Shown here: one piece after another, positions 41,867-50,159 of the stretch
Position numbering within the stretch: the first letter of the stretch is position 1
Layout: each line of letters opens with the position of its first letter
Origin: Lachnospiraceae bacterium UBA7182
Lineage (GTDB): Bacteria > Bacillota > Clostridia > Lachnospirales > Lachnospiraceae
Assembly (NCBI GenBank): GCA_002491115.1
Contig: DKVI01000071.1
Coordinates: 1 to 64,000, forward strand
Direction: 5' to 3'
DNA: 64,000 bases
The notes under the pieces: generated by a model
Told to the model about the DNA's origin: nothing
The model's input: only the letters and a program-made list of their open reading frames with translations
Database searches by the model: none
Position numbers and translations under genes: made by a program

Positions 41867-43399
41867 CTACAACACGCTTTCAGATGGAACATAAATTTCC
41901 TGATAAATAAATGTATATCCGTGATCGGCAGATGTAAACAATGCCATTCCTGCACTGTCCCCGCCTGCGTAGTCTCCGTCCGCACCTTGTCCGCACAGCA
42001 CATACAGACAGCCATCTTCTTCGTAGGGCATCTGCGGATAATCATAGGGATTATAGAAATATCCGTCTTCCAGTGTAACACCGACTCCCTGGAAGACGGA
42101 CGGATGGTAACTCATCCCGCCGTCTTCCGTCACATACAATACTGCTTCGTCTCCGCCGTTATGCATTAAAGACGCGAAACCGAAATCTTCCGTAAGAAAC
42201 GTAAAGTCGATTCCCATCCCCATTTGTCCGGCAAAGGGATCTTTCTGCTGTACTTCCCAGGAAGCGCCGCTGTCAGAACTTTTTAAAAGCGCATAGGCGC
42301 GGCTGCCAAGGGCCGCGTCCACGCACACCATCCGGTAGCGTATGTCACCGTTTTCCAGAGCACATTCTTTTTCATAACTGCCGTCGTAAGACTCCATAAA
42401 CAAGGTTTCCCATGCTGTGTCCTCTTCCTGTGAAGCTGTATCTGTATCTTCCTGTCGTTGATACGCTTCCTGGAGTTTTTCCTGTACGGAATCTTTGATC
42501 CTGGTCCAGGATGCGCCTTCTATCAGTTGGGATACGTCGCTGAAATTTACAGATTGTGTGTCTGCGCCGTAGAAATGTACAATGCACAGAGGGGTAAAGA
42601 GCAATTCCCGGTCTTTAAAATATCGTCTGTCTTCCCCGACAAAAAGGTACCAGTCTGCCAGATCCGCGGCGCAGGAAAGGATATCATCTCCGCCTCCGCA
42701 GTAAAGTTCCAAAAAGGCATAGTCTATTGGGGCAGATGCGTCTGTTTCCTGAATAAATGACATAGCCCGGTTCTTTGATTTCCAGAAGACATCCGCATCA
42801 CTCTTCATAAGCTGCGTAAGAAAATCATTATCCAGCCAGTAGTTATTTTTCGCGGTAAAATAAAAAGGCGGCGTGCCGGGACGAATGGATTCTGCTGTAT
42901 ATAAAAAAGTGTCATTACCCTGATCTTCCACAAAACGGACACCGTCTCCATACTGCTTTTGCAATTTAAACAGCATGGCATCCCGGGTCCATCCGTCAAA
43001 CGGTGTACGAAAGATACCGGCCACCTGCTTATATGCCGCCTGATTGGAACCGTTATAATCTGTACAGATCAAAAAACCGTCCTCAGACCATACTTCTGTC
43101 TTCCGTTCCCCTGTGTAAAGATAAATTCCCATCCGTATATAAGAAATACACAAAATCATTAAGACCGGAATCACAACCAGCAGGCGATAGACCCGGCTGC
43201 TGTCTCTTAATTTTGGCAAAAGCAGATAATACAGACCGCAGACCATCAGAAAAGGAGCGATTACCCAGATATAGAATCCCTTGACGATCTGCGCCGTGTC
43301 CCGCAACTCTAACTGATACCGGTGAAGCAGGTGTTCTCCCGTCTGCAAAAGCAGGACGGATAAGAATACGGTCAATACCGGTATCCACCTTTTTTTCAT
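41867..43399 (-). CDS. Membrane-anchored protein with Asp-box (BNR-like) motifs
   Basis: 510 aa. About three N-terminal TMs (about 5-20, 45-65, 75-92), then a large presumably extracellular domain. Three Asp-box-type motifs near the C-terminus (SSDSGASWEV, TEDGGMSYHPS, TSADHGYTFI) suggest a beta-propeller. It begins 3 nt after the C39 peptidase stop, so they are cotranscribed. The central 250 residues are not recognisable. It could be a cell-surface sensor or a glycan-binding protein; no catalytic sialidase residues are evident. Confidence 0.65.
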   Translation of the reverse strand: MKKRWIPVLTVFLSVLLLQTGEHLLHRYQLELRDTAQIVKGFYIWVIAPFLMVCGLYYLLLPKLRDSSRVYRLLVVIPVLMILCISYIRMGIYLYTGERKTEVWSEDGFLICTDYNGSNQAAYKQVAGIFRTPFDGWTRDAMLFKLQKQYGDGVRFVEDQGNDTFLYTAESIRPGTPPFYFTAKNNYWLDNDFLTQLMKSDADVFWKSKNRAMSFIQETDASAPIDYAFLELYCGGGDDILSCAADLADWYLFVGEDRRYFKDRELLFTPLCIVHFYGADTQSVNFSDVSQLIEGASWTRIKDSVQEKLQEAYQRQEDTDTASQEEDTAWETLFMESYDGSYEKECALENGDIRYRMVCVDAALGSRAYALLKSSDSGASWEVQQKDPFAGQMGMGIDFTFLTEDFGFASLMHNGGDEAVLYVTEDGGMSYHPSVFQGVGVTLEDGYFYNPYDYPQMPYEEDGCLYVLCGQGADGDYAGGDSAGMALFTSADHGYTFIYQEIYVPSESVL

Positions 43400-43402
43400 C
43401 GG

Positions 43403-44320
43403 TTATTCTTCTCCCTTCTGAAAGGACCACAAGCTCTTGATCTGCCCTTTCAGATCATTATAGGTCCATTTTCTTTCGCTTCGTTCTTTGCAGTTGGGAT
43501 CATTGACCGAAAATCCTTTTCTGTCATAATCATAGATCATGATAAAATGTCCTCCTGCCGTAAAATCTCCTTCCCGCATAGTACAGATAATCGGATGCCC
43601 GGCTTTCAGTTCTTTTTTCATCGTGTCTTCATCCAGGGAAAGTTCGGTTCCCACAATACCATAGGAGGCCGCGCCTTCTGTCATCAGCGCCCAGGCGGTG
43701 CCGGTTCCTTCCACATAGTATCCTTGTGTCTCTGAAAAACGGGCAATCTTATCCGGTGTAGCGCCTTCGTTCTTTGTCAGGGCAAAGATCGCCATGGATA
43801 AGCAGGTCGGTCCGCAGCCGGAGATGCCGATACTGCTTTCGCCGTAAGAAGCGTATCCCCAACGCGTATCCCATTGGAGGAAAAGGGGGTATTTCTGAGA
43901 TTTTTCTTTTTTAGTAAGTTCGCCGTCTGCTGTTTTGCTGCTGTCAGGATAGCCCAGGACATACTCCAACATCTCCGGGTTGTTGGCGAGCGCCGCCAGA
44001 TAGACCTGGGGATAGTCCTCATAATGATCCAGGATTTCCTGGAACTCTTCATGCTCTTTTGCCATGTCTTCTAATTTTTCCCGGACTTCTTCTTCCGTGC
44101 GCTGTTTGGGAGCTTCTATCTCATAAGATTTTGTGCGTGAGAAAATTCCGGTCTGTTTCAGCGCAAACAGCAAGAGGGCAAACACCGCCACAAGAACCGC
44201 CAGGATAAGTCCCAGAACACAAAATCTTTTGATCTTCCGGTAAAGCCTGCGCTTTTTCTTCCTCCGCGCCTGTTCCCGCCTGCGCATCCGCTCCATCTCT
44301 GTCATCCTCTTCTGTCCCAT
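43403..44320 (-). CDS. Membrane-anchored C39-like cysteine peptidase
   Basis: 305 aa. A very basic N-terminus (about 1-30), TM (about 31-54), a linker, then a papain-like C39_2 domain (about 145-300): Cys in GISGCGPTCLSMA, His in AGGHFIMIYDYD, Asn/Asp in VNDPNCKE. Faces outside if the TM inserts in the usual way. It is not fused to an ABC transporter, so it is not a typical bacteriocin exporter. Coupled to the Asp-box protein. A short repeat-coding relic ends 17 nt upstream. Confidence 0.8.
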   Translation of the reverse strand: MGQKRMTEMERMRRREQARRKKKRRLYRKIKRFCVLGLILAVLVAVFALLLFALKQTGIFSRTKSYEIEAPKQRTEEEVREKLEDMAKEHEEFQEILDHYEDYPQVYLAALANNPEMLEYVLGYPDSSKTADGELTKKEKSQKYPLFLQWDTRWGYASYGESSIGISGCGPTCLSMAIFALTKNEGATPDKIARFSETQGYYVEGTGTAWALMTEGAASYGIVGTELSLDEDTMKKELKAGHPIICTMREGDFTAGGHFIMIYDYDRKGFSVNDPNCKERSERKWTYNDLKGQIKSLWSFQKGEE

Positions 44321-44337
44321 CTCATTTTCATCCCTTC

Positions 44338-44520
44338 TTATTTATAGTTCCGCATCTTTTCCTCCCAGTATCCGTCGCCCAGACCCGTCGTCGTCTGCCT
44401 GGCGGCATCCGCCCACGAGTCTGCATACTGCTCGAAAAAGATGCTGTTATAGTTCCGCATCTTTTCCTCCCGGTATCCGTCACCCAGACCCGTCGCCGTC
44501 TGCCTGGCGGCATCCGCTGC
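44338..44520 (-). pseudogene. Gene relic with a 36-residue tandem repeat
   Basis: The minus strand reads about 60 codons between two stops, with two copies of ADAARQT-TGLGDGY-EEKMRNY separated by NSIFFEQYADSW, a period of 108 bp. Copies differ at a few positions, several of them silent (GTCGCC/GTCACC type changes), which points to past coding selection. There is no start codon upstream of the first copy. It looks like the C-terminal end of a lost surface or repeat protein. Confidence 0.6.
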
Positions 44521-44655
44521 TTAGAAGAGAGGCTGTTTTATGTATATTCCTCGTAACTCCATTTTATAGAATAACATATTTTCAATTTATATATCTGAAG
44601 TAAATCATAAAAATTCTTAAGAAAAGCTGAAAACATCCTTCAGTTTACAAAAATG

Positions 44656-44684
44656 TTGCAAAATAGTGGAAACATAAGTATACT
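44656..44684 (+). promoter_or_regulatory. Promoter of the ATPase gene at 44729
   Basis: TTGCAA (44656-44661), 17 bases, TATACT (44679-44684), 44 bp before the ATG. Confidence 0.7.
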
Positions 44685-44728
44685 ACTCGTAAGTAACCTG
44701 TTATTTTGTAAAGAAAGGACACAAAAAA

Positions 44729-46120
44729 ATGATCGGTAGGGAAAGGGAAAGAGAGCAGATCGAAAGACTATATCAAAGTGAAAAATTTGAATTTCTGGTT
44801 CTGTATGGACGCAGGAGAGTTGGAAAAACTACGCTTCTTCAGGATTTTGCCAGCAGGCATCAGGTGATTTTTTATGCAGCACAGGAAAAAAATGACAGCC
44901 TGAATCTTCAGGATTTCTCCAGGGCAGTCCAGTATTACTTTGACGGACAGTTTATTGCTCCCTTCGGTTCCTGGGAAGATGCATTTGCCTATATAACCAG
45001 TAAATCAGCAAACACAAAAACAGTCCTGGTCATTGATGAATTTCCGTTTATGGCTGGACCAAATCCTTCGATCAAAAGTATGCTGCAGCATGAAATCGAC
45101 CATCAATGGAAAGACAGGAACATTTTTCTGATTTTATGCGGTTCCAGCGTAAGCTTTATGCTAAACGATATTATGGGGTATAAAAGCCCTTTATATGGGC
45201 GGGCGACAGCTTCCATGGAGCTGCTCCCCTTCGATTATCTGGACAGCGCGAAATTTTTTCCCGACTACACAGCGGAGGAAAAACTGACCGCGTATGGTAT
45301 ACTGGGCGGCGTACCCAGATATCTGTGTGCGTTTTCTTCCAAATATACAATCGAAGAGAACATAGAGCAGGAGATTCTGTCAAACGGCGCATTTTTAAAC
45401 GATGAGCCGATGATGCTTTTAAAGTCAGAACTAAGAGAGCCGAATGTCTACAACAGTATTCTGGAAGCCATTGCAAAGGGGTGTAATAAGGTAGCTGAAA
45501 TCGCGGACTGTATTCATGAAGATAAAAGCAAATGCAGCAAATATTTGCTGACATTGATCACAATCCGCCTGGTGGAAAAAAAGACGCCATGCGGAGAGCC
45601 GGCAGGAAGTAAAAAGACCCTGTATACATTGACGGATCATTTTTACCGTTTCTGGTATCACTATATATTTACCAATAAAAGTTATTATGAACTGCTGGGA
45701 GAAAAAGAGGCGGCCAGAGAGATCATGGAGGAAATTCCCGGGTTTATGGGAATTGCTTTTGAAGATATATGCAGACAATATCTGATCCGTCAGGCAAAGC
45801 GAAAGCGCCTTCCTTTTGTTCCCTGCGAGATTGGGCGCTGGTGGGGAAACAATCCGGCGATCAAAGCACAGGATGATGTAGATATTCTTGCGCTGAACAA
45901 AAAAAAGACCGAAGCAATCTTCTGCGAATGTAAATTTACCAACAGGCCCATGCCCATGACAGAATATGATGATCTCCTTACAGCCACAAAGGCTTTTCCG
46001 GATGAAATGAAAAAATATTTGATGTTTATCAGTAAAGGCGGTTATACGGTACCGGTGCAAAATCGTGCTAAGGAAGAGGGTGCCGTACTGCTTACAGTGG
46101 AGGATTTGTTCAGGTCATAA
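44729..46120 (+). CDS. ATPase with C-terminal DUF234/nuclease-like domain
   Basis: 463 aa. N-terminal P-loop ATPase of the archaeal-ATPase type: Walker A LYGRRRVGKTTLL (about 25-37), Walker B VLVIDEFPFM (about 93-102). A winged-helix middle (about 240-300) leads to a DUF234-type C-terminus with PD-(D/E)XK-like residues: D in QDDVDILALN and E-x-K in AIFCECKF. Common in Lachnospiraceae and archaea as single genes; role unknown. It has its own promoter and a stop that overlaps the opposing DUF45 peptidase stop. Confidence 0.85.
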   Translation: MIGREREREQIERLYQSEKFEFLVLYGRRRVGKTTLLQDFASRHQVIFYAAQEKNDSLNLQDFSRAVQYYFDGQFIAPFGSWEDAFAYITSKSANTKTVLVIDEFPFMAGPNPSIKSMLQHEIDHQWKDRNIFLILCGSSVSFMLNDIMGYKSPLYGRATASMELLPFDYLDSAKFFPDYTAEEKLTAYGILGGVPRYLCAFSSKYTIEENIEQEILSNGAFLNDEPMMLLKSELREPNVYNSILEAIAKGCNKVAEIADCIHEDKSKCSKYLLTLITIRLVEKKTPCGEPAGSKKTLYTLTDHFYRFWYHYIFTNKSYYELLGEKEAAREIMEEIPGFMGIAFEDICRQYLIRQAKRKRLPFVPCEIGRWWGNNPAIKAQDDVDILALNKKKTEAIFCECKFTNRPMPMTEYDDLLTATKAFPDEMKKYLMFISKGGYTVPVQNRAKEEGAVLLTVEDLFRS

Positions 46121-46690
46121 TCCGTCAGTCCCTTCATTCAGCTGCTGTCTGCACTGCCGCCATTTTGGATAGTACTGGTCAAGAATCCCGTAAAACCTCT
46201 GATTATGCCCCCGTTCCAGCATATGCGCCAGTTCGTGGACGACTACATATTCAATGCAGTCGTCCGGAAAAGCGCCCAGCCAGACGCTGATGGAGATATT
46301 GCCGGTTCTGGGATTGCAGCTGCCCCACTGGCTTCTGGTATCCCGGATCGTTATTTTATTGCTCCTTACGCCCAGAGCGGCTTCCCATTTGCTGAACATG
46401 GGAGGAAGGACTTCTTTTAGCCGTTCCTGGTAAGCAGGAATATTCTTTATCCGCTCATTTTCCTGGACAGCCGGTTTTTCGGGAAGGTGTTCCAGTTTTT
46501 TCCGGTAATTTTCCACCCATTTCAGCATCTTTGGCTGCTCCAGTATGGCAAGAGCCGCCTGATAACTCATCTGGTAAGGAATTGAGATATGGATTATGTC
46601 CGGTTCTGCCGGTTTAATCCGCAGGTTTGTATTTTTTACTTTTTTTCTGGTAACCTGCACGGTATAACCGTGCCATATGAACGTTTTCAT
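46115..46690 (-). CDS. DUF45/YgjP-like zinc metallopeptidase
   Basis: 191 aa. The zinc motif is VVHELAHMLERGHNQRFYG (about 148-166; HELAH plus a third His), typical of the SprT/YgjP group. The N-terminal part contains VQVTRKKVKNTNLRIKPAEP, usual for this family. Start 46690 is chosen because AGGAGG is 7 nt upstream; the open frame begins at 46717. In many bacteria the family is found near type I restriction systems, but none is here. Confidence 0.85.
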   Translation of the reverse strand: MKTFIWHGYTVQVTRKKVKNTNLRIKPAEPDIIHISIPYQMSYQAALAILEQPKMLKWVENYRKKLEHLPEKPAVQENERIKNIPAYQERLKEVLPPMFSKWEAALGVRSNKITIRDTRSQWGSCNPRTGNISISVWLGAFPDDCIEYVVVHELAHMLERGHNQRFYGILDQYYPKWRQCRQQLNEGTDGL

Positions 46691-46726
46691 AAAACGGCCT
46701 CCTGCCTTTCGATTCACCGAATTTTT

Positions 46727-47569
46727 TTATTCAAGAAGGGAAACGATCCACCGGTCGACCGATGGAAGGCTGTGGGACTGGATCTTAAAGTTCAAAATTT
46801 TTGTTCCGCCGTACTCTCCTGTGCCTTGTACCACCACTGCCGCCATGCCTTTTCCCGCATTGTTTATATAACCAATGATCTCAAACTCGTCGGAAGAAAG
46901 CGTATATTTCCCGGCTTTGACCGTCAGCCATTTCTTATCCAGGCTGATGCCGTTTTCTGTATACTCAAATTTTTTCGGAAGACCATCCGCTTTCTTATTC
47001 AACGCAACCGAAGTGATCACTTTGTCCGCACTCAGTTCCTGATATTCACAGACAATCGGTGGATTGGCTATGTACAGGCCGTTTTGGCCGTCAGAGATCG
47101 CAGCCGTCGCCGTACCTTTTGCGTCGGTATTGGAAAAACGTACTTTGTAATCCGTATCATAGATCAATTTCTCACCGCCCACAGACAGGCTGATATCCGG
47201 ATATTTACCCCGGTAATCCATACTGCCTACAAACGCTTTTCCTTTGGAAATGTCGGATGCGCCTTCTTCCGATACGATAAACGGAAAATCAAACGTACCC
47301 TTGCAGCTTCCCTTTCCGACGACGCGCATGAGATAGCTGCCGGGCGTTGTCGGGCGTTTTTTCACCAGAGAATCATCTTCCGCTTTATGATAGGTCAAAG
47401 TATAATCCGTCTTTACTTTCAGCAGGTAATCATCCAGCATGACCGCAGGCGTATACGCCGTGCCTTTGCGGTAGCTGGCGGAAGCGATCAGGCAGGACGT
47501 GTCCAGTTCAGCTTTTTCTATCTCAAATGTCTCTTTCAGCGTGCCGGGTGTTTTTCCCTCGCTAAAATT
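46727..47569 (-). pseudogene. 3' remnant of a cell-surface Ig-like repeat protein
   Basis: An open frame without start or signal peptide runs from a stop at 47570 down to 46727. It encodes about 280 residues of beta-sandwich-type modules: DTDYKVRFSNTDAKGTATAA, YTLSSDEFEIIGYINNAGKG, VVVQGTGEYGGTKILNFKI, similar to MBG/Ig-like repeats in Lachnospiraceae surface proteins. An internal ATG (47440) gives 237 aa but would lack secretion signals. The 5' region with the export signal and anchor is missing. Confidence 0.65.
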
Positions 47570-47607
47570 CTATATTTTACTAATGGTATCACAAAATTCC
47601 CGGCTTT

Positions 47608-48831
47608 TTACCCGATCAACACCGTCTTCCCCTCAAACGCGAACCCATATTTCCGGATTTTTTCTGCAGGGATTCCTTTTGCTTCCAGCGCCGCCGCATA
47701 CTTTTTCTCTTCGATCTGGCGCAGCGCGTTTTGTACGGTTTCTTTCAGGTCTTTTTCTTTTCCCGGATGAAACACTTTAAATTCCAGTATATACTCATCA
47801 ATCCTGGTACAGAGCGTTTTGCCTTTAAGCAAATCCTCTACTACGATCTTGGCTTCTTTGCTTCCTTCCTGGATCAGCTTTCCAACCAGGCTGTTGCTGC
47901 TGGTGTTCACCCAGTAAGCTGAAAACCTTCCGGTCTTTAAATAATTCAGGATAGACCATGGATTATAAATCTCCTTTTGATGCCCGAACACAAAGCCGTC
48001 ATACCACCATTTGACTTTCGGCATCTGGTCTTCCATGGCACGCTCTTTCAGTGCCGCATGTACTTCCGCTTCTGTAAAGCCAAAGCTGTCCGCATACAGG
48101 TCAGAGGTGGAAGTGACGACTGTCAGATTGTTCAGATCTGAGAAGATGGATTCTTTACTGATCCGGGTAATCCCTGTCATGACCGCCCGCTCCAGATATG
48201 GGTTCGTCTTAAAAGTAGAATTAAAAAATCCGCGGATAAATTCCGTCAGTTCCTCCCAGTATCCATATACATAGGCTTCCTGCATGGGCGTGTCATATTC
48301 GTCCAGCAAAATAATAACCTTTTTTCCGTAATATTGATATAAATAGTTTGACATCCGCCGGACTGCTATGGACATATCCGCCCAGTCCATAACAAAAGAT
48401 ACATTGGCCCAGTACGCACGGTCTTCCTCGGTGAGTATATTTTCATTTTTCAGAAAATCATATTTTGAATACAAATCTGTAAGCAGCAGACCGATTTTCT
48501 TTTTTGCCTGTTCAAAAGAGACGCTTTTCACATCCGCAAAGCTTAAAGCAATTACCGGAAATGTTCCCTGTAGTTTCCGGTATTTTTCTTCCGTCCATAT
48601 AGAAAGTTTTCCGAAGAGTTCTTCTCCCCGACCCGCATAGTCCACAGAAAAAAACTGCTCTGTCATGCTCATATTCAATGTTTTGCCAAAACGCCGGGGT
48701 CTGGTGATCAATGTCACGTCGTCTTCATTTTCCCACCATTCTTTGATAAAGGCTGTTTTATCAACATAAAATATGCCTTTTGTAATCACCTGTTCGAAAT
48801 TCTGATGCCCGATTCCTACTACTCTTGCCAT
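47608..48831 (-). CDS. AAA-ATPase/PD-(D/E)XK paralog with in-frame deletion
   Basis: 407 aa, closely similar to the 559-aa protein at 40123 at both ends. It keeps the full ATPase domain (RPRRFGKT; VIILLDEYDTPM) up to RTRIDE-type residues, then jumps directly to ILEFKVFHPGK and the normal C-terminus (GFAFEGKTVLIG). About 150 residues are missing: the winged helix and the first nuclease strand with its Asp. The frame is kept, so a protein is probably made, but nuclease activity is unlikely because only the E-x-K half remains. Confidence 0.78.
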   Translation of the reverse strand: MARVVGIGHQNFEQVITKGIFYVDKTAFIKEWWENEDDVTLITRPRRFGKTLNMSMTEQFFSVDYAGRGEELFGKLSIWTEEKYRKLQGTFPVIALSFADVKSVSFEQAKKKIGLLLTDLYSKYDFLKNENILTEEDRAYWANVSFVMDWADMSIAVRRMSNYLYQYYGKKVIILLDEYDTPMQEAYVYGYWEELTEFIRGFFNSTFKTNPYLERAVMTGITRISKESIFSDLNNLTVVTSTSDLYADSFGFTEAEVHAALKERAMEDQMPKVKWWYDGFVFGHQKEIYNPWSILNYLKTGRFSAYWVNTSSNSLVGKLIQEGSKEAKIVVEDLLKGKTLCTRIDEYILEFKVFHPGKEKDLKETVQNALRQIEEKKYAAALEAKGIPAEKIRKYGFAFEGKTVLIG

Positions 48832-48897
48832 AGATATACCCTCGCTGACTTTCTATGTGTGTAGATACTATATCATATTCGCAAAGCTTCTGTAAAC

Positions 48898-48927
48898 AAA
48901 AAACAGGGTGCGTTTCACCGCACCCTG
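48898..48927 (-). terminator. Terminator of the esterase gene at 48933
   Basis: CAGGGTGCG pairs perfectly with CGCACCCTG over a 6-nt loop. On the minus strand it is followed by six T residues. Confidence 0.88.
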
Positions 48928-48932
48928 CGAAC

Positions 48933-49712
48933 TTACACCTGTTTCCATAAGAACTCCATAAATCCCGGCACCTGTTTTTCCCAGTCTGCCTCACAGTGGG
49001 CGCCGCCCACCTGGCAGTAGAGATCTACCGTTACCTGTTTCTGTATCAGCTTATTGGCGATCGTCCGGTTCTGCCGGAACGTAAGGCTGCTTGTATCCGT
49101 TCTGGTCACATCCGCCAGCCCCTTTGCCTCTTTTGTACCCCAGGAAAGGTAGATCCGGGTATCAGGATTTAAGGGACATTCTTCCAGATCTTTTAAGATC
49201 TGCGGCATACACGGATAGACAGAACTGGACAGGCACGCCGCCTTGGAAAAGTAATGATTGTAGCGCACCGCGCCGTACAGGGACATAAGCCCGCCCATAC
49301 TGGAACCGCCGATGGCGGTACACTCCCTGAAAGGATACGTCCGGTACTCCCGGTCGATCAGCGGCTTTAATTCTTCCGTCATCCAACGGATGGTCTGATC
49401 TCCGATCCCCTCAAAACGGCTGAAGAATCCCTTTTCCACATGATAGGGCATATATTCATTCAGCCGTTCGTCACCTTCATGGCCGCATTCGATGCCCACC
49501 AGGATCAACGGCTTATTCCAATTGTCCATAAATTCTTTCAGCCCCCAGCATTTCCCATAGGTGGCGTAGGAATCATAGAACAGGTTATGCCCGTCGAAAA
49601 AATACATGACAGGATAAGAGTCCTGTCCCTCATCATAGCAATCCGGCAGATAGATATGTATCTTACGCTCTTTTTGAACCGGTGAAAATAATAGGCTGCG
49701 TTCAATGATCAT
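48933..49712 (-). CDS. Alpha/beta-hydrolase esterase (PF00756 type)
   Basis: 259 aa. Start region YLPDCYDEGQDSYPVMYFFD (GHNLF follows), nucleophile elbow AIGGSSMGGLMSLY (Ser about 136), C-terminal His in GGAHCEADWEKQ. No signal peptide. Members cleave esters of acetylated sugars, siderophores or short acyl groups. It lies 21 nt after the atpC stop on the same strand and may receive transcription from the ATP synthase operon, but no functional link is expected. Distinct from the esterase at 28069. Confidence 0.85.
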   Translation of the reverse strand: MIIERSLLFSPVQKERKIHIYLPDCYDEGQDSYPVMYFFDGHNLFYDSYATYGKCWGLKEFMDNWNKPLILVGIECGHEGDERLNEYMPYHVEKGFFSRFEGIGDQTIRWMTEELKPLIDREYRTYPFRECTAIGGSSMGGLMSLYGAVRYNHYFSKAACLSSSVYPCMPQILKDLEECPLNPDTRIYLSWGTKEAKGLADVTRTDTSSLTFRQNRTIANKLIQKQVTVDLYCQVGGAHCEADWEKQVPGFMEFLWKQV

Positions 49713-49733
49713 ACGTCTGCTCCATCCTGTCTT

Positions 49734-50147
49734 TTAATGAATAAACCGTTCGGTCTCTTTTAACCGTACCAGCGCCCTTGCCATGGCGGCCTGGGTCATA
49801 TGGTATTCCTGAATGCTCTGTTTCTGGCGCATCCGTTCCTGAGCACGTTCCAGTGCCTCTCTGGCCCGATTGGCATCCACTTCCTCCGGCCTCTCGATCT
49901 GATCCGCCAGAAGGGTCGCCCGGTTGTTGGCAATCAGACAGAAGCCCTGACCCACGATTGCACGGTACTGCTCTCCGTTTTCTTCTATGCGAAACCGCAT
50001 TTCGCCCGGACAGGTGGCCACGATCATCTCCGCATGATTCGCCATGATCTCCATCTCGCCGTCCAGCGCCGGTATGACCACCGAATAGCAGGGACCTTCA
50101 TAGAATACTTTCGTACTGGTTATAATTTTTATATGAAATGTACTCAT
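49734..50147 (-). CDS. atpC: ATP synthase subunit epsilon
   Basis: 137 aa. N-terminal beta-sandwich (FHIKIITSTKVFYEGPCYSV, then VVIPALDGEMEIMANHAEMI) and C-terminal helical hairpin (about 90-135). Normal length. It regulates and couples rotation as part of the central stalk. Last gene of the operon, 12 nt after atpD. Confidence 0.93.
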   Translation of the reverse strand: MSTFHIKIITSTKVFYEGPCYSVVIPALDGEMEIMANHAEMIVATCPGEMRFRIEENGEQYRAIVGQGFCLIANNRATLLADQIERPEEVDANRAREALERAQERMRQKQSIQEYHMTQAAMARALVRLKETERFIH

Positions 50148-50159
50148 CGGCCAGAACCT

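Noticed and set aside
44328..44513. 61-codon frame with two MPPGRRRRVW-TDTGRKRCGTI copies
   Set aside because: It is the shifted frame of the same DNA repeat. The other frame (ADAARQT...MRNY) has natural composition and ends in a stop, so this Arg-rich reading is taken as a shadow.
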